Assembly (NCBI GenBank): GCA_030737875.1
Contig: CM060923.1
Location: forward strand, 34,464,501 to 34,528,500
DNA from: Allium sativum
Lineage: Eukaryota > Streptophyta > Magnoliopsida > Asparagales > Amaryllidaceae
Direction: 5' to 3'
DNA: 64,000 nt
Under the pieces are notes generated by a model. The model did no database searches, was not told the DNA's origin, and was given only the letters and a program-made list of their open reading frames with translations. The position numbers and the translations under genes are program-made. Of this stretch, positions 53,750 to 64,000 are shown in pieces. Position 1 is the stretch's first letter. Each line of letters starts with the position of its first letter.

Positions 53750-54851
53750 GAGCATGCGACTACCATCCCTCCCTATCCGTTGCATGGTGTCTCTCTTGGG
53801 TATTTTTAGATTTTCTAATTCTCCTTGTTGGTAGATCTATTGGATCCATGTTGTACGATACTCTGTAATGTGCAACTCGAGGGTTCCTGGCGAGTCTGAT
53901 CCCTTCATTGCCAGGTCATTTATAGTCCAGGGTTATTTGGCTGTGCCAGGAGGACTGGGGACAGTTATGGTTTTCGATGGATTTTCTGTGCAGTAACGTT
54001 GGCATTCCCGACCTTATCTAGTTGTGGTTTCGACTTGCATGGTCCTGGGAGTTTTGGAACCAACACGGAGTCACTTTGGTCAGCAGTATCTTCTCACGTC
54101 ATGTATTGTTTACTAACTCAGCATAACCTGAACATGGTATGTATTAGTTTTCCTTATTTACCGAGTTCATTAAACATCTCGGTAGGCGAATGGTGAATGT
54201 TGTGAATCCTCTGTTTGTTTTATTGGTCGTGTTAGGATGGTATCTGGTGTCTAATATTCAATGATGTCTGAGGTCGTCGTCTTGTTGGTTACAATTTTTT
54301 GGTTAGTTCGTGTTGCCTTGGGAAGAAGGATATGAGTTGTGTGATGGGCATATTTCCATAGATGTTAAGCTTGCTTTTGAGAACTAGTTATGTCACAGTA
54401 TTTGGGTATTCTGTTGGGGTTTACCAAGGTTTTTATTGAATATTGGCGATCTGATTCATGTCCATAATTAATTTAGTGGCAAGTTAGATGACTCATTTTG
54501 CTATCATTTTTGCTGTTCCGGTTGGCTGGTCTATGTTTCCTTCCTATTTCGATCTACTTTAGCAACCTAGCTGGTGATTTTCCCGAAAGTAAGTGGTACG
54601 GTCTTTAGTCCTTTCCACCAATGATATATTCTACGAGCTGCAGAATGCCATCCCGTGGTATGGAGTTCAAGTGATGGTCCTTCACTTTGCTGTAGGGTCA
54701 TATTATATGAAGCTACAAAGTAGTTCTATCTGTGGTATATTGTCCTTGCCTAGCCTAGTTTGTGCAGTCTTGCCTTTGAAATTTCGATTTCCTAAGCCAA
54801 GTAGCCACATTATTCAGTTGTCCTTGCATCAATACTGTAGCGATGTTATGT
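53750..54851. other. Unassigned DNA between inverted repeat and Harbinger H1
   Basis: Moderate GC, short frames on the plus strand without recognisable motifs, no repeat seen. It could be part of an old element or intergenic DNA. Confidence 0.45.
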
Positions 54852-55089
54852 TAAGGGTGCGTTCTTAACGAACGTGAGCGTGACATTTGAGCGTGCCATT
54901 TGAGCGTGGTACTGTAGCGAATGGGAATTGTGTTTTTAGCTACGAACGGGGTATTTGAGCGTGGTATTTGAACGTGATATTTTTAAAATAAGATTTAAAT
55001 AGAGATGGTTTGGCAAATTCGAATACAAATACAAATACAAATACAGTTTCTAATACAGATACAAGTACAGTTACAAATACAAACACAAA

Positions 55090-56289
55090 TTAGTGCAGAC
55101 CCGCAGCAACCAACCGATCTCTAATGGTATCTCGAACTAATGACATTTCTCGGGATCCTTCTGCTTGAACACGTTCCGTGCCTCTATTCGTCGTATTTCT
55201 CATACTATAATATTCCGTCAAGTAATTATCGGGTATTCGTTCAGGATCATCATCAAAAGCCATAAAATCTGGGTCACCACTATTGTATTTGCGTATGAAG
55301 TTGTGTAAGGCCATTGTAGACACCACAACTTTCACTTGAGTTTGAAACCGATATGTAGGCATCTTGTTGAGAATGATAAATTTTTTCTTCCAAATGCCAA
55401 ATGTTCGTTCTACGGCCATCCGTAAACTCGAATGGTAGTAATTAAACACTTCATTGGCCGACTTTGGTTGATTCATTGTATCACGGAAATGCGGAATATG
55501 ATATCTCATATTTCGATATGGCGGTAAATATCCAGTCTGTAGTGGATATCCCGAATCAACTAAATAATACTGTCCAGCTGGAGGGTAAGGAAAGTTATAG
55601 TTTCTATCGTTTGTAACAGCATTAAAAATTCTGCTATCATGTGCAGTCCCTTCCCAACCAGCCATAACATACGTAAACTGTAAATCGAAATCACAAACCG
55701 CTAATATATTTTGAGTTGCAAACCCTTTTCTTCCAATATAAGGGATAATTTGATCAGCGGGTAAATGTGCAGATATGTGGGTACCGTCTATAGTGCCAAT
55801 ACAGTTTTTGAAATACGGGTAATATCGGGTGGAAGTTCTGATGTGATGTGGAACAGTATTAAATTGTTGTTCCGCTGGCTTTATTACATCAGCGGCGAGT
55901 AATTGAAAAGCGTTTAGGACATCATGAAAACAAACGGAAATTGTGCTACCTGATCGTTGAAATCTTTCTTGTAGTTGTCTATTTGAAAGCCCAGTAGCCA
56001 TTGTATAAATGAATATTCCAACCATTTCGACGACACAGATTTCTGGTTTGGAAGCGAGACCATGATGTTGCAGTTTCTCACATAATGCGTAGAAACAAAG
56101 CCTTTTCATCCGAAAATTATTTTGACAACGGCTTTGATGGCCATTCCAAATTTCGTTGATCCAAGATAAGCCAGTGAACTCCGAAGTATTAATCCGCGTC
56201 ATATGATTTCTCCTTTCATTCTGAACCAGATAAACCCCGTAGAGCTCCATCAAATCGTCGTTCTCGGAGGATGAATCGGAGTTTGACAT
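55090..56289 (-). CDS. Harbinger-type DDE transposase (399 aa)
   Basis: I start at ATG 56289-56287 (MSNSDSSSENDD); frame upstream of it is open but is element end sequence. Residues about 80-130 hold a helix-turn-helix-like segment (MATGLSNRQLQERFQRSGST). The DDE nuclease follows: GTIDGTHI with Asp168, YLVDSGYPL with Asp245 and AVERTFGIWKKKF with Glu294, plus AGWEGTAHDSRIF. No stops or frameshifts, and full length for plant PIF transposases. It cuts and inserts the element at TWA targets together with the Myb-like ORF1 protein (family knowledge). Possibly active. Confidence 0.92.
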   Translation of the reverse strand: MSNSDSSSENDDLMELYGVYLVQNERRNHMTRINTSEFTGLSWINEIWNGHQSRCQNNFRMKRLCFYALCEKLQHHGLASKPEICVVEMVGIFIYTMATGLSNRQLQERFQRSGSTISVCFHDVLNAFQLLAADVIKPAEQQFNTVPHHIRTSTRYYPYFKNCIGTIDGTHISAHLPADQIIPYIGRKGFATQNILAVCDFDLQFTYVMAGWEGTAHDSRIFNAVTNDRNYNFPYPPAGQYYLVDSGYPLQTGYLPPYRNMRYHIPHFRDTMNQPKSANEVFNYYHSSLRMAVERTFGIWKKKFIILNKMPTYRFQTQVKVVVSTMALHNFIRKYNSGDPDFMAFDDDPERIPDNYLTEYYSMRNTTNRGTERVQAEGSREMSLVRDTIRDRLVAAGLH

Positions 56290-56350
56290 TAGTCGAATAA
56301 GTAGAAAGAGTTGAAGAAGTAGTATTGTGTAAGGTGTTAAGATAGAGGGG

Positions 56351-56484
56351 GTAATATATAGGGAGGAAGAGAAGTTGGAAAAAAAGCCGTTGGCGTCCGA
56401 CGCCAACGGCTTGATTTCCAACATCCGGCGATCGTTCCATTTGGAAGTGGAAAAAAGTGCTCGCGTCCGACGCGTCGGACGCGA
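56351..56484 (-). promoter_or_regulatory. TATA box and two palindromes upstream of the H1 transposase
   Basis: The minus strand reads CTATATATTAC (plus 56351-56361), 62-72 bases upstream of the transposase ATG. Beyond it lie two perfect palindromes sharing GCGTCCGACGC: 56385-56411 (13-bp arms, one central base) and 56461-56484 (24 bp, no spacer). They may be binding sites for transposase or ORF1 protein. Confidence 0.6.
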
Positions 56485-56570
56485 ACATAAAGTTGAGCGT
56501 GCCAAAACTTTGCTGCGAACGCACCCTAAGCACATCAAATAGTATTTTTCATTTGTGATGTATCTGTTTA

Positions 56571-57406
56571 GGGTGCGTTCTTAACGAACGCGAGCGAGGC
56601 ATTTGAGCGGGGTATTTGAGCGTGGTACTGTAGCGAACGGGGAATGTGTTTTTAGCGGCGAACGGGGTATTTGAGCGGGGTATTTTTTTTTGAGCAAAAA
56701 ATTGAGCGGGGTATTTATATGTTAAATTATTTGTTTTGATTTAATTAAGTACTAATTTCGAAAAACAAAACGACTACATTTCATTACACAAAAGAAAAAA
56801 CAAACATAAATACGACAGAAATACAATAACATGATGACATGAACCTCCTACTTGTTGGTATTTATCAGATAAGTTTGGTATTCTTTTTCCTGGCGTTTGT
56901 CTGCAAACCCTCTTATCAACCAGCTTTTCGCTATCTCATCCGGTAGAGCAGCGAACATATCATTTATTTTGGGGTCCAAAACAAATAATAGTGCGTCTGC
57001 ACCATCAAACTCACTCATTGCTCCAAGACGTTGCATACGAGCTACCGTATTTGCATAATTTGTAGTACTTCCCGTTGATTCCACGCTCGTACCTGTATTA
57101 GGACTATTAGAATGCGTGCGAGATTTTTTCATCTGTCTCTCGGTCATTAGGTCAATTAGCATAGCCATTTTATCGTCACTTTCACCACGTCTTCTTCTTA
57201 AATGTTGGTGTGAAGTTTGTTGACTGGGCGGATTCATTGGATTTTGGGTTGGAGCTTCATAATTTGGTGGATTAACTGGATTTTGTTGCAAAGGAGGATT
57301 TGATGGCGAATTCAGGTTTGGAATATGATTATTTTGCGTGTCATCCAAAGGATTAAAAAACCCGGCGAATTCCCATGTTCTGTCAAAAGTGATTTGTGTT
57401 GATGGC
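56571..57406 (-). mobile_element. PIF/Harbinger element H2, left part, cut by gypsy F
   Basis: Starts GGGTGCGTTCTTAACGAACG with TTA before it (56568-56570). Its first 135 bp or so are homologous to the left end of H1, including the TTGAGCGGGGTATTT repeats. It carries the ORF1 frame and then stops at the F insertion (57407). The rest should resume beyond F, outside the window. It starts only 44 bp after H1 ends. Confidence 0.85.
56848..57405 (-). pseudogene. ORF1 (Myb/trihelix-type) of Harbinger H2, C-terminal part
   Basis: Minus frame open from the F junction (57405) to a stop at 56848, 185 codons, without its start. It begins TFDRTWEFAGFFNPLDDTQN, has an Asn/Pro/Gln-rich linker, then DDKMAMLIDLMTERQMKKSR and FVLDPKINDMFAALPDEIAK, ending KSWLIRGFADKRQEKEYQTY. 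ORF1 proteins of PIF/Harbinger elements pair a Myb-like DNA-binding domain with a C-terminal transposase-contact region; only the latter is present here. The identification rests on context and overall character. Confidence 0.65.
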
Positions 57407-60044
57407 TGTAACGACCCGCGTTCTACGCATCATAGGATCGTAGGATATTTATTTCTTTCACATACGAAGTCGTATGGTCATGTAACTTTGGGAGACGACT
57501 ATTGGGGTCATTTCCCATGCTCATGATTTTTCCCGATTTTTAAATGACCATTTTACCCCTAGTTGGCACTGTTTTGGCCATAACTTTTGACTGGAAAGGA
57601 ATTTTGACCTGAAACCACTTCCATTGGCTTCGGATGATGGTTTCTCTTTCCGTAGAGTGGTCACATTAGCCAAACGGACTTACCGTTTGGGAGATATGGC
57701 TGAAACAAGTTTCAGATGGAGAAAAACAGCTTAGTTGGGCTTAACCGGGTGATTAGCAGCTAGGCCCAAGGGGAATTTCGGGTTTAGGGGTATAGGAGGT
57801 CTGATTAGGGTTAGGTTATCATTCTCATTTCAGTTTTGAGCCGCCACAAACCTTCTTGACACCTTAGTAATGGCTTCCTACATCTAAAACACCCCAAATC
57901 ACTCTCTAATTGAAGATTAGGCTTAGCAACACTAAATTAAGGAGAAAAAGCATCAAAGCAAGGTTGGAACTGCTGTTAGACATCAGTATTCGCCCCAAAT
58001 CAGAGGAGTTTCAGTTCTGAGAATTTCATTTGTGGCCAAGGTGAGTGATAACATCATTTTGACACTAATTACGGTAATTAAGGGTAATTAGTGAAGATTA
58101 GCGAATTTATACGTAAATAAATTCTGGAAAAATTCTTAAAATTCTAAAATAATGTTTTAAGGCTCTGTTAGAAATTTGGGTTAATTTCGATGTGTTTTGC
58201 TAATTGTATGCTTAAACATGATTAAGAAGGATTATAGGAAAATGTGAGGTTTTAACCACTTTTGATCCATTTTGGTTCATTTGAATTGTTGTTATGGTGT
58301 TTGCAATTGATGTTATATGTTGCTGTGACAGTTTGACATGAATTATGATTGATTAGAATAGTTAAATTGCTCGAAAACGTCGTCGAATGGCGTAGAAAGC
58401 TCGCTGGAAAGTTGCAGAAGTGTGCAGGCTCCGAACCGGTTCGGATCGGAGAAAGGGGTCGGATCGGACTAGGGAACTGACCAAGGGAATCCGAACTGGA
58501 TGAGGACTTGCCACTGGAAGAAGTTTGGCAGGAAGGAAGGCCATTGCTCAGAGTTGGAGTTGGACAGGAGATCGGATCGGAGCGGTGGAGCGGATCGGAT
58601 CGGAGTAAGCTAGGGAACGGAGCGGATCGGATCGGAAGAGAGATTGGAGGCCAGATCGGATCGACTTGGAGATGCAGGGCTCGGATCGGAAGCAAAGAAG
58701 AAATAAGCTAGGGACTGGAGCGCTGGAGAGAAGGACACCCGACCCGACCTGGAGGAGGACTCCGACCCGACCCGGAGCGAAGTAACCGACCCGAATCGAA
58801 TGAAAGAAGGCAAGGAGAAGGACCCGAACCCAGAGGAAGGTGGCACTCCGAACCGAACCGAGCATGGGTGACCGAACCGAACCGAGCATGGGTGACCGAA
58901 CCGAACTAAACTAGATGAGGAGCACCGAACCGAACCGTCTGTGGGCTATTACTACTACGCGATGACTCTTCTGAAGACCCACTCCAATTCGACCAAACCC
59001 GAGATGCAAAGGAAGTCCAAATGAGAAGTTAGAGCTTAAGATTCAGATGGGAGTCAACGAGTTCACTTCATGATTGGACTTTGCTGCGGGACGCGTGCTA
59101 AGGAGTTATCGACACCTATAGCTTTGGACCACTATGGTAGGAGGTACGAAGGCGGATTCAGGGCCATTATGGCATTGGTAGAACCAAGGGCTATGACCAA
59201 TGAAGTGGGTCATTGAAATGTTTGGTCATGACTCCAAGTGTTTGGCTTGGTCACAGCAGGGTTTCTACAAGTCGGGATTCGTCGTTGCCTCAGTTTGTCT
59301 AGTGTGCCAAAGTGGTAGATGTCGTACACTTTACGCACTGAGTGAGAGATGCGAGGATGGTTGCTATGGATGATTTGTTTGCTATCATTTTGACATGCAC
59401 ACCCCACCCCCGTATTCTTACACTATTTATTATGGCACCTTGGAGTATTGTACGGTATGTGGTACTAACTCTTTGGTTGCAGGTCCAGGTTCAGGTATGG
59501 TTTAGTATACCTGTTATTATTCTGTTTAGATGCTTATCGCTCATACCAGGCTTTATGTCTGACCCAGAGTTTTATGTCTCTTCTTATTACTCTGGGTGCT
59601 CACACGAGCAGACTAGAGACAGGTTAGCTGGTGATGCACGGGTAGATGATCCGGAGACGAGCAGGAGGCTTCCACGTACTATATACATAATATTCTCCCT
59701 GTGTTGTTGAAGATCACTGCTTGGGCATTGTTGGTGTATCTTCTATTTTAGCTTTCTTTTGTTTAGAGACAGTAAACTTGGAAAGTTGTAATAAGCTGTA
59801 TTTGGATTTCCGCTGCTTTGAGATTGATGTTGGTTTTGGTTATCAGCTTATGCACTGTCTCGCCTGTTTTATGTCAAGTATGTTATTATTATATTTTATT
59901 CCATGCGCTGTGAGACATTCTACAGGTCCTTTGATTAGTTCGTTCCCTTCTTTCCTTTCTTCTGACGACCGTCTTGTGCTAGTCGGGCATGCGTACAGCG
60001 CACTTTTGGAGGAAATGCAGGCTGGTGCAAGGCGGGCCGTCACA
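57407..60044 (+). repeat. 5' LTR of gypsy F
   Basis: 2638 bp, TGTAACGACCC to GGGCCGTCACA. GGCCATAACTTTTGACTGGA near 57573 resembles the U3 box of the other LTRs, and TTTCCGCTGC near 59806 is the same motif (inverse of GCAGCGGAAA) found near the inner ends of A, B, C and E. A weak TATA-like GGTATAGGAG lies near 57787; I am not confident of the promoter. Small frames inside are probably incidental. Confidence 0.88.
58430..58935. repeat. GGATCGGATC / CCGAACCGAA low-complexity tract in the F LTR
   Basis: About 500 bp of purine-rich, GC-rich repeats. The first part is built on GGATCGGATCGGA, the second on CCGACCCGACC and CCGAACCGAACCGA. A 24-bp unit ending GAGCATGGGTG is repeated directly near 58850-58900. 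Arginine/serine-rich minus-strand frames over it are artefacts. Confidence 0.9.
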
Positions 60045-60247
60045 CTTGGTATCAGAGCTCTAGGTTGCGTAGTTAACTTAGGGAAGTTATCAGGGAGAGA
60101 TAATATACGTATACGAGAGAGCGTATTTGTGATTACTTTGGTTTTTAAGAAGCTATATATATATATACTATTAGTAGTGTAAGGATGATGTCGTACTGCA
60201 CTAGCACCACTATGGAATCGTTAATCATTTCCTTTTTCAGATTGACG
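60045..60247 (+). promoter_or_regulatory. Primer-binding site and leader of F
   Basis: TGGTATCAGAGCTC starts two bases after the LTR (60047), complementary to initiator tRNA-Met. The 190-base leader then contains a short TA run (60154-60165) before the gag ATG. Confidence 0.92.
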
Positions 60248-63200
60248 ATGAGCCGAGATACTAGAGGTGCTGGTAGGGGAGCCAATAATGGGATTGCTGC
60301 TGACATGAGGACGATGTTTACTGACCTCATGAGAGAGATGCTTAGAGATGTGCAGAGGGCAGCTCCCAATGGTGGAAATGGTGGTGGTCCAATAGTGCAG
60401 GCGCCAAGAGTCGACTTCGCCAAGCTGAATAAGGATTATACTAGTCTTGGTGGGAAGTCATTCCATGGAACGGAGTCGGCTACGGATGTTCAGGATTGGT
60501 TGGATAGTTGCGAACGTATCTTCGAGGATTTGGGTATCGAGGATGCAATGAGGAGGAAGTTAGCGTCCCGTCAGCTGCAAGGGCGGGCAATGAATTGGTG
60601 GAATGCTATAAAGGCAGCTACTCCCGAAGATCAGATTACTTGGGAGCAGTTTAAGGCTCGCTTTAGTGAGAAGTTCATTCCAGCCGCTCAGAAGTCAATG
60701 TTGTTTAAGAAATTCTTGGAGCTCAAGCAGAATGGCAGAGCTGTCTCGGATTATATTGCTGAATTTGACACTTTGTCGAAGTACGGGTTATCTCTTATTG
60801 ATACTGCCGAGAAGAAGAATGAGAAATTCATAACTGGATTGGATCAGTACTTGGGGGAAAAACTTATTAACCACATCGATGAGACGTTTGAATCGATTGT
60901 GGGGAAAGCGTTAAGATCGGAAAGTCTCTACCCTAAGTCGAAGACTGAGGTTGCATCCGCAGATGAGCCAAAGCCACAAGCAAGTGGTGGAGGCAAAGGT
61001 GGTTCCCAGAATAAGAGAAAGCAGAACCAGGCTAAGGATGGCCAGAAGAAAAAGAATAAGCAAGATGTGGAGTGCTTCAGCTGTGGTAAGAAGGGCCATT
61101 ATGCTAGTAATTGTCGGGCCAAGCCAGCGGATAGGAAGTGCTTCAACTGTGGCCAAATGGGACATCACAAGGACAAGTGCCCACAGCCCCTTAAGGAAAA
61201 GCAAATGGTGAAAGCATATGCTCTTAATGCTATTCCTTCTTCGTCGAATGCCCCAACTGCGGCGGAGAAGGGAAAGAATGTCGTCATTCAAGGTATGCTT
61301 TCTGTTTATGATGTTCCTGTTAGAGTTTTGTTTGATACCGGAGCTTCCAGTTCTTTCATATCTAGTGACCTGGTAGATAGGTTGGGATTGGAACCCGAGA
61401 TTGTCGATAGACCTTTAGTAGTGACGAACCCGATTGGTGGTTCAACTAGCCTTAGCATGATTTGTCGTAATGTGGTTCTATCGAGTCATGGATGCATGTT
61501 TGTTTGTGATTGTTTTGTTTTGGGCTTTACTGGGTTTGGCATTATTTTGGGAGTAGATTGGCTCCAAAGATACGGGGTGGTGGTAGACTGTGAGGGCTTG
61601 TTGGTGACAGCTAGAGCGGATGATGGGCGGAGGATAGTGTTTGGTGGTCTACCCAGTAAGGGGGTATTGGCTAGTTTTCTAAACTCCCTCGATATTCCGC
61701 ATAGTGAGTTGTCAGGTTTGCCCGTGGTAGGCCAGTATCCGGATGTTTTCGAAGAAGTGACCGGACTTCCACCACACCGAGAGATTGAGTTTCGTATTGA
61801 TTTGGTAAAAGATGCCAGACCTATAGTGATGCCACTTCGTCGTATGGCACCAAGGGAGCAGCGAGAGCTCGAGGTGCAAGTCAGCGATCTTTTGAAGAAG
61901 GGATTTATCAGAAGGAGTGTTTCTGAATGGGGAGCACCAGTCGTGTTTGCTACCAAGGCGGATGGTTCCCTTCGTTTGTGTGTAGACTACCGCGAATTGA
62001 ATAAAGTGACGAGGAAGAATAAGTATCCTCTACCGCGGATAGATGATTTGTTTGATCAGTTAAGTGGCGCGAGAGTATTTTCTCAGTTGGATCTCGCGAC
62101 AGGTTTTCATCAGCTTAGAGTGGAAGCTGAGAGTATAGCTAAAACGGCATTTCGAACGCCGTCTGGATTTTATGAATGGTTGGTTATGCCATTTGGGCTG
62201 ACTAATGCCCCGGCATATTTTGTGGACCTTATGAATAGGGTATTCAGAGATCAGCTGAATAAGTCTGTCCTTGTGTTCGTTGATGATATTTTGGTCTATT
62301 CGAGGGCAGAGGAGGAACACAAGGAACATTTAAGAGTAGCGATGGAGGTGTTGAGAAAACACCAATTGAAAGCAAAGTTTTCTAAGTGTCACTTCTGGAA
62401 GAGGGAAGTGAGGTTCTTGGGCCATGTTGTATCAGAGAGTGGTATTGCCGTGGACCCGACGAAGGTGGCTACGGTACAAGATTGGCCTACGCCCAAGAAT
62501 GCAACAGATGTAAGAAGTTTCTTGGGATTAGCGGGATATTATCGTAAGTTTATCCAAGGTTTCTCCAAGATAGCAGCACCGTTGACCCAGTTGACCAAGA
62601 AAAATCAAGCTTTTGTCTGGGATGAAAGGTGCGGGAATGCATTTAAAAGCCTAAAGGACAAGTTGACAAGCGCACCAGTGTTAGTCATTCCTAAGGGGGA
62701 TGAAGAGATGACGGTATACACGGATGCCTGTGGTACCGGACTGGGTGCTGTATTGATGCAAGGCGGTAGGGTTGTAGCTTACGCAAGTCGGCAATTGAAA
62801 CCGCACGAGAGAAGATACCCTACCCATGATTTAGAATTGGCAGCGATCGTGTTCGCGTTAAAGATGTGGAGACACTATCTCTTGGGAGGAAGATTTGAGC
62901 TGTTTACAGATCATAAGTCGTTGAAGTATCTATTCTCCCAGAAGGATTTAAATCTCCGTCAGCAGAGATGGTTAGAGTTCTTAGCTTCCTATGATTTTGA
63001 CATCGCATACACACCGGGAAAGGGCAATGCGGTGGCTGATGCATTGAGTAGAAGACATGCCAGCTTGGGGGCTATGTTCCTTGAATGGAAGCAACTAGAG
63101 TTTATCGCGGGGTTTGATTTCAGACCAAAGTGCGAATTGGATCCAGAAATGTTAGCAAGTTTGACGATCAGACCCACTTTGATTGAGCGGATCGGCTCTA

Positions 63201-64000
63201 GTCAGAGGGACGATCCTAACCTATTGGAAATCATCTCCAAGTTAGAGATGGGTATCGATGAGGAGGTGAACAAGTATGGGCTTGATCGAGATAGATGGCT
63301 TAGAAAGGATGGAAAGCTTGTTGTACCCAATGTCACTGGATTGAGAGATGAAGTGCTTAGAGAATGTCATCACTCAAAGCTGACTATACACCCCGGTGGT
63401 AATAAGATGTATCGAGATATGAAGCAGACCTACTACTGGGAAGGGATGAAAAGAGATGTTGGGAAGTTTATATCCAAGTGCATGAATTGCCAGCTAGTTA
63501 AAGCCGAGCAAAAGAAGCCTAGTGGGTTGTTACAGCCCTTAGAAATTCCCGAATGGAAATGGGAGCAAGTCTCGATGGATTTCATCGATGGATTACCAAG
63601 GACTAGATCGGGATATGATAGCATTTGGGTAATTGTGGATCGACTAACTAAAAGTGCAAGGTTTATACCAGTCAAATCGACCAGAACGGCAACTAAGTTA
63701 GCAGAATTGTATATGAAGTGGGTAGTGAGATTTCATGGAGTACCTAAAAGCATTGTGAGCGACCGAGACCCGTTGTTCACTAGTGGGTTTTGGAGGAGCT
63801 TGCAAGAGGCGCTAGGGTCAGAGTTACATCTCAGTACCGCATATCATCCTCAGACCGACGGTCAGACGGAGAGGGTGAACCGTATTTTGGAAGATCTTTT
63901 GAGAGCATGTATATTGGATTTTGGTGGATCATGGGATGACCATTTGCATCTAGTAGAGTTTGCATATAATAATAGTTACCAATCCAGTATCGGTATGGCT
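60248..64000 (+). CDS. Gag-pol polyprotein of F (1251 codons, open at edge)
   Basis: ATG at 60248; I read the frame to 64000 without a stop or shift. Gag core: [20 protein letters not shown] and [20 protein letters not shown]. Two CCHC knuckles at residues 276-289 and 298-311. Protease [13 protein letters not shown] with Asp363. RT with FVDDILVYS (Asp679, Asp680). RNase H starting [11 protein letters not shown] (Asp826). Integrase with the HHCC finger around His1041-1042 and catalytic Asp1111, Asp1172, Glu1208; the last two are 35 residues apart, as in DD35E. The integrase tail and any chromodomain lie beyond the window. This is the only gypsy polyprotein here with no visible lesion. Confidence 0.93.
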   Translation, partial: MSRDTRGAGRGANNGIAADMRTMFTDLMREMLRDVQRAAPNGGNGGGPIVQAPRVDFAKLNKDYTSLGGKSFHGTESATDVQDWLDSCERIFEDLGIEDAMRRKLASRQLQGRAMNWWNAIKAATPEDQITWEQFKARFSEKFIPAAQKSMLFKKFLELKQNGRAVSDYIAEFDTLSKYGLSLIDTAEKKNEKFITGLDQYLGEKLINHIDETFESIVGKALRSESLYPKSKTEVASADEPKPQASGGGKGGSQNKRKQNQAKDGQKKKNKQDVECFSCGKKGHYASNCRAKPADRKCFNCGQMGHHKDKCPQPLKEKQMVKAYALNAIPSSSNAPTAAEKGKNVVIQGMLSVYDVPVRVLFDTGASSSFISSDLVDRLGLEPEIVDRPLVVTNPIGGSTSLSMICRNVVLSSHGCMFVCDCFVLGFTGFGIILGVDWLQRYGVVVDCEGLLVTARADDGRRIVFGGLPSKGVLASFLNSLDIPHSELSGLPVVGQYPDVFEEVTGLPPHREIEFRIDLVKDARPIVMPLRRMAPREQRELEVQVSDLLKKGFIRRSVSEWGAPVVFATKADGSLRLCVDYRELNKVTRKNKYPLPRIDDLFDQLSGARVFSQLDLATGFHQLRVEAESIAKTAFRTPSGFYEWLVMPFGLTNAPAYFVDLMNRVFRDQLNKSVLVFVDDILVYSRAEEEHKEHLRVAMEVLRKHQLKAKFSKCHFWKREVRFLGHVVSESGIAVDPTKVATVQDWPTPKNATDVRSFLGLAGYYRKFIQGFSKIAAPLTQLTKKNQAFVWDERCGNAFKSLKDKLTSAPVLVIPKGDEEMTVYTDACGTGLGAVLMQGGRVVAYASRQLKPHERRYPTHDLELAAIVFALKMWRHYLLGGRFELFTDHKSLKYLFSQKDLNLRQQRWLEFLASYDFDIAYTPGKGNAVADALSRRHASLGAMFLEWKQLEFIAGFDFRPKCELDPEMLASLTIRPTLIERIGSSQRDDPNLLEIISKLEMGIDEEVNKYGLDRDRWLRKDGKLVVPNVTGLRDEVLRECHHSKLTIHPGGNKMYRDMKQTYYWEGMKRDVGKFISKCMNCQLVKAEQKKPSGLLQPLEIPEWKWEQVSMDFIDGLPRTRSGYDSIWVIVDRLTKSARFIPVKSTRTATKLAELYMKWVVRFHGVPKSIVSDRDPLFTSGFWRSLQEALGSELHLSTAYHPQTDGQTERVNRILEDLLRACILDFGGSWDDHLHLVEFAYNNSYQSSIGMA

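Larger units (their letters stand above)
54855..56526 (-). mobile_element. PIF/Harbinger element H1
   Basis: 1672 bp between inverted GGGTGCGTTC ends, flanked by TAA on both sides (54852-54854, 56527-56529), the usual 3-bp Harbinger target. Subterminal repeats of TTGAGCGTGGTATTT type lie inside the left end. It encodes an intact transposase but no ORF1 partner, so it needs that protein from another copy. Two perfect palindromes and a TATA box lie at the right end upstream of the gene. Confidence 0.92.
57407..64000 (+). mobile_element. Ty3/gypsy element F (partial, runs off the window)
   Basis: Plus-strand element with a 5' LTR (57407-60044), primer site (60047 on) and an open gag-pol frame to the window edge. 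The left TSD should be atggc (57402-57406); the right copy lies outside. It inserted into Harbinger H2, so it is younger than H2. Unlike A, B and C it shows no coding damage. Confidence 0.93.

Noticed and set aside
56290..56538. N-terminal extension of the Harbinger transposase to 482 aa
   Set aside because: It translates the inverted repeat, palindromes and TATA region of the element; the internal ATG at 56289 is the sensible start.
58252..58889. Ser/Arg/Pro-rich minus frames in the F LTR
   Set aside because: Several overlapping frames are open because the DNA is a GGATCGGATC-type low-complexity repeat.
59342..60182. Two plus-strand frames of 122 and 153 codons in and after the F LTR
   Set aside because: They cross the LTR end and primer site and have no known motif.

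Overview
This window is plant nuclear DNA made almost entirely of transposable elements. The Ty3/gypsy chromoviruses with several-kilobase LTRs, the Ty1/copia element primed by initiator tRNA-Met, the PIF/Harbinger, hAT and Mutator-like DNA elements, and an aquaporin-like gene relic all point to an angiosperm, probably a eudicot. I cannot name the species. No intact host gene is visible.

Left 41 kb: a four-level nest of LTR retrotransposons, all on the minus strand, each closed by LTR ends and a perfect 5-bp target-site duplication (TSD). Copia element D (967-40804, TSD taggc) contains gypsy A (1753-34740, TSD caaac). A's 3' LTR is split by gypsy B (2287-24281, TSD gaata). B's 5' LTR is split by gypsy C (10974-22173, TSD caacc). 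Insertion order is therefore D, A, B, C, and LTR similarity agrees: C's two 3577-bp LTRs show about six differences by eye, B's more, A's many. A keeps one gag-pol frame broken by about nine stops. B is a chimera lacking RNase H and the integrase N-terminus. C is the youngest copy but its coding region is wreckage, so it was probably mobilised in trans. D's leader also carries a 179-bp Mutator-type MITE (39989-40167).

Middle (40810-52513): AT-rich DNA with a decayed NIP-type aquaporin fragment (41421-41639), a 468-bp hAT-type MITE (44058-44525), and a 7.1-kb TSD-flanked sequence, E (45413-52513). E looks like a giant solo LTR and holds about 1.9 kb of degenerate 37/50-bp minisatellite. It split a decayed minus-strand ORF whose halves flank it.

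Right (52514-64000): a long imperfect inverted repeat (53375-53747); an apparently complete PIF/Harbinger element, H1, with an intact 399-aa DDE transposase; a second, homologous Harbinger end, H2, with an ORF1 (Myb/trihelix-type) reading frame; and gypsy F (57407 to beyond the window), plus strand, which inserted into H2. F has a 1251-codon gag-pol frame still open at the window edge, with all catalytic residues I looked for present. It is the only gypsy element here that looks intact.

Most interesting signal: the LTRs of the three distinct families A, B and C carry a hairpin module of about 85-90 bp, usually in tandem pairs, downstream of the LTR TATA box. Its loop sequence is conserved while its stems change in compensating fashion, which suggests a conserved structured RNA in the retrotransposon leader.
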